Origin: Brachypterus glaber
Taxonomy: Eukaryota > Arthropoda > Insecta > Coleoptera > Kateretidae
Reading direction: 5' to 3'
DNA: 64,000 nt
Assembly (NCBI GenBank): GCA_958510825.1
Contig: OY294047.1
Span: 47,103,365 to 47,167,364 of the forward strand
This document shows positions 55,912 through 64,000 of the stretch, piece after piece. Made by a program: the position numbers and the translations under genes. The notes under the pieces were generated by a model that saw nothing but the letters and a program-made list of their open reading frames with translations, was not told the DNA's origin and did no database searches. The number at the start of each line of letters is the position of its first letter. Position 1 is the first letter of the stretch.

Positions 55912-56020
55912 GACCGCGTCTGAAATTTGTACAACAGAGTTCCATTTTGCAAAGAGTTCCTCAGAGTTCCTCTGACTTCCTTCGGAGTTCCTCCAGAGTT
56001 CCTCAGATTTTTTCCAAGAA
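55912..56020 (+). repeat. GAGTTCCTC minisatellite (right of the ATTGGT element)
   Basis: CTGACCGCGTCTGAAATTTG and then AGAGTTCCTC units, a direct repeat of 53820-53940. Confidence 0.75.
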
Positions 56021-56931
56021 TATTTAGGATATATAATGTTTTTTTCTAAAGCTGCAATATGTACATATGTAGTAACTATTATTCTAATTTAAAATAAATA
56101 TTTTTTTAATATTCGTAATTTTCAATTAAATTTTAAATATCAATTATTGAATTGTTTGCGTTGAATAAAATGTATAAATTATTGGAATAATGAATATTTC
56201 AAATTTATATAAATTAATATTATTTAATAACATACATACAAAAACAAAGCACGGGAAATAAATTAGGGTGAAAGGGGTATGTTTCACAGTAATTTTAATA
56301 TATTATATATAATATAACACCGTATAGCAGTGTAAGGCTGGCTACATCGCGGCTGCCGCGATCGCTTGGTATTACAGAATACCGATACCTGCTCGCCTTA
56401 TTAACATGGCGAAGTGCGCCTCTGGAAATACTGTTACTACCACATAACTTAAATCCCTATAACGAAAGTTACCTATCTGCGCAGCTTTTGGCGCACAATT
56501 TTTAGGCGATAGAAAATCGCCATTTTGATACTCTGGATAAAGAATACATGTTTACAAAAATTTATCAACAAGCGGCAACGCTGTCTAGACAAAAGTTTTG
56601 TTTACGTTTTAAGATGACGTTTGTTGAATATTTTTTCGAGTTTTTACGTTTTTCTATAAATTTTCTTCATTTTGTGCTTTGTTCTTTTAAGACATTTTGG
56701 CATTTTTATAATCATATAAGTGTTGTTTATAGACCAATAGCTAGAAATAGACGATATAAGATAGGTTATAATTTTTAATTTACGCGGCCAGGGTATCAAA
56801 ATGTCGAAATATTCATGTTGGTTGCCTATATTTCGCATTATCGATATATAGCTGCTATCTCTCTCTTAAGGCCCTTATAGGTGATAGAATTATGTGGTCA
56901 CTACTGCTGTAGAATAGGAGCCATCATTTTG
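56021..56931. other. no gene recognised; small dyads
   Basis: CGCGGCTGCCGCG at 56350 is a short GC palindrome. TTTTGATACTCTGG (56523) returns inverted near 56791. Small overlapping frames on both strands do not resemble proteins. Confidence 0.35.
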
Positions 56932-57113
56932 CCGTTTGCAATTTAAGCGATTTGTGCTGAAATTTACCGGGGAGAAGCCATACCGTTACCAGGACGGATT
57001 TAGTTTGACTTTCGGCTTCACATAAAAGTAGGTTTCTGTTTACCTCTGCAGATAGTATCTTAAATACACTACTGTCCGAAATTTGGAAACCATCCGAAAT
57101 TAGGCGTCTTTCC
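56932..57113 (+). repeat. 3' fragment of the 14425-15325 element
   Basis: ACGGATTTAGTTTGACTTTC and AAATTAGGCGTCTTTCCTA match the last 190 bp of that element; the left part is missing. Confidence 0.75.
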
Positions 57114-57419
57114 TATATATTTTTTATTTTTTTATTAGCCAACAGTCTTGTCCTTTTATGATCGCCCTTATTTTACATAGTATGTAATACAGACAGCATC
57201 TGGTTAAAAATATTGCATATAACTAAAATGTAAATTTTACAGCTTGTAAACATGTTAATATGGTCGCTATAAAGTTAAAACCATAAAATCTTAATACGTA
57301 CGACATATTTTCCTACAAAATATCATGTTCGGTCGTATAACTTACTAAGTAGGTTAAGATGTAGGGAAAATGCACAGTAGTTCTACAGTTGCAAAAGCTT
57401 AGACAGAGAAATAGTTTTT
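57114..57419. other. no feature recognised
   Basis: AT-rich spacer. Confidence 0.3.
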
Positions 57420-57665
57420 TTCTTCAAGCGTACTAAAATGTTCATATTTTATAACTAAACACACTGGTTAGAAGTGATCTGTTTTTGTACAGTAAAAAAA
57501 TGAGTTCATTGTTGTACGCCGTAAAAAGAAGTTAGTTAGCAAAACCACCACTGGCGGCAGCACTCTTTGACTTTGATGACAGCCATACTTCAAACTTGTT
57601 TCGGTCGTCCGTAAATTCTACAGACTATTTCACTTTTCCTCTTAGTAAAACAATATATTATTATA
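57420..57665 (+). repeat. deletion derivative of the 10195-10860 repeat
   Basis: Matches the first 190 bp and the last 65 bp of that repeat, joined at CTTGTTTCGGTCGTCCGTAA. It lacks the recombinase-like exon. Confidence 0.75.
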
Positions 57666-57827
57666 CATTTATGAATTAAAATCAAGTTTTTTCGTGCTTA
57701 AAATTAGAGTTTTACTTAGTTAAAAATGAAGCATGTTTAATTTTTCCAAATAATGGGTTAAACAATATTTACACTGGGTTAAAACATTATCACCCTTATA
57801 AAACAAATATAATATAGTTATTTATAG

Positions 57828-57833
57828 TTTATT
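57828..57833 (-). terminator. AATAAA polyadenylation signal overlapping the stop
   Basis: On the minus strand the stop codon and signal share bases in TAATAAA. Such compact ends are possible in insect genes; cleavage would lie 10-30 bp downstream. Confidence 0.45.
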
Positions 57834-58608
57834 AAGTGCTCAAAAGTTTTTTAATTTTGATTTTCTTCATTCTTTTTTGATTATTATCAATATAAGTTGT
57901 TATTGCTTCATGTGGTGCTTCTGGATACAAAACATGTTTCATATTACTATCAATATATTCACAAAACAACATGGTTGTAAATTTTTCCATCCCCAATTTT
58001 TCACAAATTTGTGCTATGTATTTGCTTGAAGCATCACATCTCACAATTTTAAAACCTTTTTCTTTCGCCTTGAATCTGGATATTTCTATTAGTTTTCTAG
58101 CAATCTGCTTTCGTTGGTGTTCCTTTTTCACGAAAACGTAAATAATATGAAAAACTCTTTGTACTTTATAGCATTCCCAAAGATTCCCAGTTTTTTGCCA
58201 ATGCATCTTGAATTCCAGGAGTTTTTTGAGATTATTGTTTTTGGATTGCTGGATTTGTCTTACTAGTTCATCAGGGTCATCGTAGTTTGTTGGTTTGTTT
58301 ATACACGCTCCTATTATATCCAAATTTTCCCCATATTTTGCTGCCACTGACAATCCTCCAGCAACTGCTGGAAATAATTCTTCAACTGAAGGTTTTACAT
58401 TAGTAAGCCCTAAAGCAACGTGAATAGGTTCCGTCGGAAAAAAGGTCTCTTCCAATAGACTAGAAATTTCATCATAATCATGTTTTGTGGTAGTTTCATA
58501 TGTATAGGATTTAGGAAGAGGTTTTGACTCTTTAGATCCGCAACTCCGAATAAATAATTCAGTGTATCTTGAAGGTAAACTAAAATTTTGGCTTAGAAAA
58601 CCCAACAT
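57832..58608 (-). CDS. arylalkylamine N-acetyltransferase-like GNAT
   Basis: A 258-residue GNAT-fold enzyme of the insect aaNAT type, expected to move acetyl from acetyl-CoA to an amine such as dopamine, tyramine or serotonin (cuticle hardening, amine inactivation) in the cytosol. The early ETFFPTEPIH (residues 54-63) matches the conserved FF..EP segment, with Glu60 at the place of the catalytic Glu. The acetyl-CoA-binding motif A is FVKKEHQRKQIARKL (159-173), then CDASSKYIAQICEKLGM and the FCEY strand. In motif A the usual central Gly (R/Q-x-x-G-x-A) is Gln168. Length fits the family plus about 25 extra N-terminal residues. The first ATG follows an in-frame stop eight codons upstream. Intronless here; an AATAAA overlaps the stop codon. 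No operon-like neighbours. Confidence 0.82.
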   Translation of the reverse strand: MLGFLSQNFSLPSRYTELFIRSCGSKESKPLPKSYTYETTTKHDYDEISSLLEETFFPTEPIHVALGLTNVKPSVEELFPAVAGGLSVAAKYGENLDIIGACINKPTNYDDPDELVRQIQQSKNNNLKKLLEFKMHWQKTGNLWECYKVQRVFHIIYVFVKKEHQRKQIARKLIEISRFKAKEKGFKIVRCDASSKYIAQICEKLGMEKFTTMLFCEYIDSNMKHVLYPEAPHEAITTYIDNNQKRMKKIKIKKLLST

Positions 58609-58775
58609 GATTTGACCATAACTTAAAAATATTTCTTAATCATTTAAATTTTGTTAAATTGTCAATTTACGACTTTTTGACATAACTTAACCATAAGGGT
58701 TGTTCCTTTATTTCTAATTTTGAGTTGATTTAAACCAATATTCTTACCTCACTTTAAACCGCAAATAAAACTTAA

Positions 58776-59202
58776 AGCCCTTTCGCATTAGTTACCAAAG
58801 TTGCGGTTATGGTTACAATTGGTAATTACCATTACCAGATTGGTTTAAATTGCATTCGAATGTGTTGGTTACACTGACAAGTGAACATAACCTCTTTGTT
58901 TGTTGTTTTGTCAGAATTTTTCATTATGTCGAAGCAAAAGTAACTAAATAAATCCATTTTAATTCTTAAAAGAACCTGTCTACAAATAAACAAATTCAAA
59001 CAACTAAGCAGCTGTGACACAAAACAAACCAAAGAAAGAGAAAATATATTAGAAAAGAGATGGAATGATAACCAAAACGCTATGACCGCTCTCAAAGCAC
59101 GGCTCAGATTTTAATACCAATTGGTTCAACCTCACGTAACCAAAGGATCTCGAAATCAAACGGTAAATACCAAACAACTTTGGTAACCAATGCGAAAAGG
59201 CT
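58776..59202. mobile_element. 427-bp PIF/Harbinger-type MITE upstream of the acetyltransferase
   Basis: AGCCCTTTCGCATTAGTTAC at the left and AACCAATGCGAAAAGGCT at the right, with TAA at 58773-58775 and 59203-59205. It lies about 170 bp upstream of the acetyltransferase ATG, so it may overlap that gene's promoter. Confidence 0.82.
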
Positions 59203-59347
59203 TAATGTATTTTATCATAAGCTTACTTAGCCTTAGTAACGAACTGTCAGTGACTGAATGGCTTTTCGCAACAACCCGGCACTTATCATTTTTTGTATAC
59301 ATGTGGTTTAACTGGTTATTTCCAAATATTATGGTTTTATTAAAGTT

Positions 59348-59450
59348 GTAAGTCGCTCGCAAAACAACTTTACACTACGATATGTTAAGTCTCTATGTCA
59401 AAGCGTTCTTGAAACATTGTAGCGTAAAGTTGTTTTGCAAGCGACTTGTA
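59348..59450. repeat. about 100-bp palindromic element, TAAGTCGCTCGC ends
   Basis: TAAGTCGCTCGCAAAACAAC with inner CTTTACACTACGAT, answered by GTAGCGTAAAGTTGTTTTGC and GCGACTTGTA. Related half-copies at 44560 and 35400. Confidence 0.75.
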
Positions 59451-59512
59451 CCTTTAATATGACTATACTGCCACGACTGTAGTGAATTTAGCAACGATAA
59501 CTGGAAAACATG

Positions 59513-59611
59513 CTAATTTTTATAAGGCTAAAGCATTGAGGTAGAGAGGGTTCTACCTCAATGGGCTAAAGGCTTACATGTTCTTTAAAGCTTTAGCCTT
59601 ATAAAAATTAG
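59513..59611. repeat. about 100-bp two-stem hairpin
   Basis: CTAATTTTTATAAGGCTAAA...TTTAGCCTTATAAAAATTAG outside; CATTGAGGTAGA...TCTACCTCAATG inside. Two nested perfect stems with an offset loop (GCTTACATGTTC). Confidence 0.8.
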
Positions 59612-60119
59612 TATCTATTTATATTGAGCAGGCCAAATTTAAGGAAAAGGTCATAGACGTAAAGAAGAAGAAGAAAAATTAGTATGTTTTCCGGACCGTT
59701 CATAAAGTAAAATTTCAATATATTTCATCAATTTCAACTGCCTGTGATCGAGGCAAAAACTTTTGTAATTTATATTTGTGGAGATTCTCTGCAAAATATT
59801 GACAATTGATAGTAATATTTACTTAATTTTACATGTTTTTTTAAGTTTGCCAAGGTTATGTGAATTCACACAACTGTTCTTTTAAGAAAAAGGTCCCTTC
59901 ATTAAAAATGTGATTGCGTAATTTTTGAAAGCCACCGTATAATTACCGAATATATTTAAAGTTGTTGCCCTGCTTCAGTCTTTTGAAATGCAAATCCTTA
60001 TATTGGAAATTTGTTCGCATCGCAAATTTTCGCAAGCCTGTGTACACAGAGACTGGATAATTTAAACGCTCATTGCCTACGTTAACATATTTATTACACT
60101 CTTTTTCACAATACTGGGA
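59612..60119. other. no gene recognised
   Basis: AT-rich; a GAAGAAGAAGAAAAA run at 59661 only. Confidence 0.35.
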
Positions 60120-60384
60120 GAAGAGCGATTTTTAACTTTTTGACGAAACCTCCAAAAGTCCAAACCTCTCTATACAAAGAAAGAATAAGAAGCCGTGAAG
60201 ATATATATCACATTCTATGCAAGATGATTTTGAAATAGGTACACTCCTTTTAAGTGGTGATTCTACGTTAAAAAATTTGAAAAAAGTTCCTATAAATATA
60301 TTATATATGTCCAAAAGCGACTTTTTTTTAAGTTTTTGAAGGGGATTTTTTTTTAATTTTTTACCAGTAATCCCTTAAACGCAA
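60120..60384. repeat. mosaic of repeat fragments
   Basis: AGCCGTGAAGATATATA at 60190 is the inverse of the end of 18235-18380. GGTGATTCTACGTTAAAAA at 60258 echoes the 22028 MITE family. No protein. Confidence 0.45.
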
Positions 60385-60735
60385 ATATTTTTATCCAATA
60401 CATACAGATAATAAGACAATTACCAGCTTTATTTTAAATAGATAAACTCAATAATAACCCCCGCGTGGCTTTTACTTTATTGAGTGGATAATAATTTATT
60501 TTACCCACTCAACTGTCACTTGTCAAATTATTTTCTTGTAAATGTCATTAAAATTTTTAATAAAAATATGAGTTTCTAAGCTATTTATTGGATAAAACCT
60601 TGTATGGCACTCATGGGTAAACCGATATTGCCCTCTCGAAAATTAACCTGCTTGGCTGACGCCTCGCAGGTTAATTTTATTATGGGCAATATCTTACTTT
60701 ACCCACTAGTACCATAAATAACTATTTCCTAAACA
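60385..60735 (-). repeat. 0.3-kb repeat with GC-cored end (copy 2, inverted)
   Basis: Inverted partner of 45886-46175; the core hairpin is AACCTGCTTGGCTGACGCCT...GCAGGTT at 60645-60675. Confidence 0.7.
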
Positions 60736-60844
60736 AATTTATCATATCCGCGCCGATTGAGGCAGGGCTGAGGGCTTGGGTCACGGATTTGGCTGGTTAT
60801 TTTTTTATGTGTAGCCCACCAATGTTAGAGAAAAACCTCCAAGG

Positions 60845-61160
60845 GATTTTTTCAAAATGATGATTTTTTATTTATTTTTTTTATTTTTAAATTTCTCGAA
60901 AAAAAAAATCTTTTTTACGTTTCTTGATCTTTTTTATTCCAAAAATATGAATTCCGTCAAAAAAAATTCTCTCTGTCTGGGTAAAAACAATTTTTTTCAA
61001 AAACATTTGTTTTTCAATTTATTTTTCGTTTTACGAACAAAGAAAAATTTTATTTTTTTTATTTTTGTTTTTATTTTTTTTTTTTGTTTTTGATTTTCAT
61101 GAACCTAAGCCTATAGGGGAAAGTATTATTTTGTTGGCAGCAATTTTTTTTTACTACGAT
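60845..61160 (+). repeat. dispersed repeat, copy 3 (TCTGTCTGGG type)
   Basis: TTACGTTTCTTGATC, TCTCTCTGTCTGGG and the end ATAGGGGAAAGTATTATTTT match 24630-25065; the middle is deleted. Confidence 0.65.
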
Positions 61161-62345
61161 CAGTTGCCTATAAAATGTAAAGCATTATTTACTTTCAGTG
61201 CTTGTTTTATTTGATTCTAACCGTTTCATCCCGAAAAAAGTTTTCCCAACCAACAAAGAAGAAAGTTTATTCGCATAAAAATTCCTGACAATCTTTACAC
61301 TTGTTTTCGCATTTATATCGTTAGATTTGAATACAAAAAAAAAAAAAAAAATAGTAAAAAAAGTCTTTTATTTGATTTTAAAAATTGAATTGCTTTAATT
61401 TATGATAAATTTAAGTTAAAACTTACACTTTAAAAAGTAATCATGCATTATGTAATATAAACTCCGCGCAGAATCTATCTGAGTTGATGTTCATTTGTTT
61501 TTTGTTGTATGGTTGGTAGAATAAATTTAATTCCCCATGTAAGGTTGCTATCAAGTTTCAAATTTATTGTCAATAGAAACATTATTTTGACGTTTAAAAA
61601 AAAAATCCAAATAATTATTAAAAAGCAAGAAGAGATTACAAGAAAAATCTTTAAAAGGAAACTAAAGTATCAATCTAGAAATGTTTTGTAAAAATTAAGC
61701 AATATAATACAGTGCTCAATAAGGGTTTCACAGTAAACGATGTGAAAATGTTTTTTTGGCGTGTTAACATAATACTGTTCATAATTTTATTTGAAAGACA
61801 TAATTTAGGCTCAGGTAGGCTAAAATTTTATTTTAATAGCATATTATAAATAAAAAAGTTTACTTTTATTATAACTCTTAACAAATTTCCACTTTTTAAA
61901 AACTTATATAATTATTTGTAAGACGTAACATGACAGTTGAGGCTCGGATAATACCGGGTAAGCCGGATAATTAAGATAAATCTAATCGTTTTAACGCAAT
62001 TTCACTTAAAACCGGCTTAAATTGATTCCAATACCAACCAAATTTTTACAAAATGATCGGATAACTCGGATAAGCCGGATAACTTGATTAAGGGGTCTCT
62101 CAAATATTACGGCAGGCTAAAAACCTTTTAAATGCCGCTAAACTTGATTCTGTGGACCTGTAATATTAAAATACCAAGAGAAAATGATAAAATTTGTGAT
62201 ATATAAGGCGTTTTTTGATTATTACTTAACGCTTAAAATTTAACAAAGATTTTCTTTAGTACTTCGTTTAAAATAAGGTTGGTTGGACTCTTGGGCGCTG
62301 AAATAAAAATACTACTAAATTTATTTTTTAGAAAATTACCTTTAA
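61161..62345. other. no gene; paired CGGATAA strings at 61945-62090
   Basis: GCTCGGATAATACCGGGTAA and AAGCCGGATAATTAAG at 61942-61976 recur as ATCGGATAACTCGGATAAGC at 62054. This may be the start of a diverged element. The 60-codon basic frame at 61509 resembles no known protein. Confidence 0.4.
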
Positions 62346-63680
62346 GATAATGAAGTCACAACGCACTAATAGTGCGTTGTGACGTCAGCAGCTTACCTAG
62401 ATGGAAGGACAACTATAATTTAGATTAGATAACGTTACAAATCTATAATTTTTGTGTCTCTAAAAAGTAAAAAATAAAAAATAAGTCGGTGCCAATTTTA
62501 CAGCAAATAATTTAACAACAAAAATAATTGTTAGTATTTAATTTAGGGAGTGGTGAAATTGGCACCGGCTTATTTTTTATTTTTTACTTTTTAGAGACAG
62601 AAGTCGGTTCATTTCTGTCTCTGTCTCTAAAAAGTAAAAAATAAAAAATAAGTCGGTGCCAATTTCACAGCAAACAATTTAAAAACAAAAATAATTGTTA
62701 ATTTGGCGGTTCTTGGGTGTTGGAAACGTACAAAAAACAATATGGTTTGCCGACTAGTTTCGTTTATTTTATATAAACTTCTTCAAGGCTGTGGAACAAA
62801 AAAAATGTCTTAGGTACAAACATAACTTTTTTTTATATAAGTAATTTTTTGGGGTATTTTTACATTACATTAAATTTAAAACAAACTAGTGGTGTTCACA
62901 ATCTGAAAAAACTAGGGGGGGGGGGGTTAATTGTTTTTTATTTTTGTAATATCATAAAGCAAGCAACATTTTTTTTTGGGATATATTTTTAGGTTAGTTT
63001 TATTTTTTTGACAAAGTTTTTTATGACTTACCGGTTAAAAAACTTTGTCAAAAAAATAAAACTAACCTAAAAATATATCCCAAAAAAAAATGTTGCTTGC
63101 TTTATGATATTACAAAAATAAAAAACAATTAACCCCCCCCCCCTAGTTTTTTCAGATTGTGAACACCACTAGTTTGTTTTAAATTTAATGTAATGTAAAA
63201 ATACCCCAAAAAATTACTTATATAAAAAAAAGTTATGTTTTGTACCTAAGACATTTTTTTTTGTTCCACAGCCTTGAAGAAGTTTATATAAAATAAACGA
63301 AACTAGTCGGCAAACCATATTGTTTTTTGTACGTTTCCAACACCCAAGAACCGCCAAATTAATAAAAAAAATAGGAACGAGATAACTCAAATATAAAAAT
63401 AATTGTTAGTATTTAATTTAGGGAGTGGTGAAATTGGCACCGGCTTATTTTTATTTTTTACTTTTTAGAGACAGAAGTCGGTTCATTTCTGTCTCTGTCT
63501 CTAAAAAGTAAAAAATAAAAAAATAAGACGGTGCCAATTTCACAGCAAACAATTTAACAACAAAAATAATTGTTAGTATTTAATTTAGGGAGTGGTGAAA
63601 TTGGCACCGGCTTATTTTTTATTTTTTACTTTTTAGAGACAGAAGTCGGTTATTTTTTTTTGCGAAAAGTTTTTATTGTT
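62346..63680 (+). repeat. tandem array of GTGCCAATTT palindromes, interrupted
   Basis: Expanded relative of 42662-43015. Units of about 170 bp each read AAAAAGTAAAAAATAAAAAA...GTCGGTGCCAATTT...AAATTGGCACCGG...TTTTTACTTTTTAGAGACAG and share the CTGTCTCTGTCTCT joints. Three units are present; the second is split by the hairpin at 62699-63361 plus about 30 bp of extra sequence. Confidence 0.8.
62699..63361. repeat. 660-bp near-perfect inverted repeat (hairpin)
   Basis: Arms of about 323 bp start TAATTTGGCGGTTCTTGGGT and meet at a 14-base loop (63023-63036). Differences are limited to a few indels in the poly(A), poly(T) and poly(G/C) runs. The extreme identity means a recent origin or gene conversion. 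The arms hold a G11-12/C11 run near 62920 and 63135. Confidence 0.9.
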
Positions 63681-64000
63681 ATGTAAATTTATGTTCATCA
63701 ACCCTAGACATCTAAAAGTAAAGCTGACACGTAAATAATGATCGCTTGTTTTTCAGCCATCCCTTAAAACCCACCGAATGTCCAACGTTAATCCATCCCG
63801 CTTTGTTTTATGTCCAGTGTTTGCATAAAACAAATTTAGTCCACTTGATCTATCCATTTGTTACTGTATACCGGGTGTCCCAACTCTATTTACCCAGCGA
63901 ATTTTTTAATTTAAATATCTAGGCTTACCGGGAATCAAATTTAAAGTGTGAGCCACCGTTTTAGGGAAAATTTCACCTAATTTTTGATTGTAATTCCACA
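63681..64000. other. window edge; possible start of a transposon at 63880
   Basis: TATACCGGGTGTCCCAACTC near 63877 resembles the (T)ACAGGGTG(T/A)CC ends of mariner-type MITEs, but the other end lies outside the window. Confidence 0.35.

Noticed and set aside
58832..59095. 87-codon frame upstream of the acetyltransferase on the same strand
   Set aside because: It lies wholly inside the TAA-flanked MITE at 58776-59202 and resembles no protein.
63877..64000. Complete transposon at the right edge
   Set aside because: Only a possible left end is visible; the other end is outside the window, so I did not call an element.

Overview
This looks like a piece of an insect nuclear genome, very AT-rich and dominated by transposable elements. 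I base that on intronless LINE reverse-transcriptase fragments, a tRNA-derived SINE family, many palindromic miniature transposons flanked by TA, TTA/TAA or 8-bp target duplications, a Crypton-type tyrosine recombinase, and an insect-type arylalkylamine N-acetyltransferase. Nothing looks bacterial: there are no operons, no ribosome binding sites and no dense coding. I cannot fix the insect order from sequence alone.

Only two reading frames look like intact proteins. One is a 407-residue Crypton-like tyrosine recombinase (16703-17926, plus strand) in which all five catalytic positions are present at the canonical spacing. The other is a 258-residue GNAT-fold acetyltransferase of the insect aaNAT/dopamine N-acetyltransferase type (57832-58608, minus strand). 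Three 5'-truncated LINE copies carry reverse-transcriptase reading frames (6129-7106, 30551-31965, 37849-38436 minus). Two small frames are weaker candidates: 10451-10579, which resembles the N-terminus of a second tyrosine-recombinase family, and 11752-11952, which has a Cys/His pattern.

Layout. 1-5000: palindromic MITEs and an AACGTT-rich element. 5-9.3 kb: SINE, two foldbacks (one holding a LINE), mariner-type MITE. 9.3-18.7 kb: repeat with recombinase-like exon, Harbinger and mariner-type MITEs, SINE, Crypton gene. 18.7-28.9 kb: GACGTC cluster, TA-flanked elements, nested foldbacks, minisatellite-bearing MITE. 28.9-32.9 kb: a three-level nest (repeat, then MITE, then LINE). 33-41.6 kb: dispersed repeats, tandem-array elements, minus-strand LINE. 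41.6-51.7 kb: Harbinger, hAT-like and mariner-type MITEs, several nested. 52.6-56 kb: polypyrimidine tract and a 1.7-kb ATTGGT array inside inverted ends. 56-64 kb: acetyltransferase gene, Harbinger MITE, and a tandem palindrome array interrupted by a near-perfect 660-bp hairpin.

The window works mainly as an archive of insertions. Because many elements occur two or three times here, empty sites, target duplications and insertion order can be read directly. Apart from the acetyltransferase, which acts alone, I see no host pathway or gene cluster.
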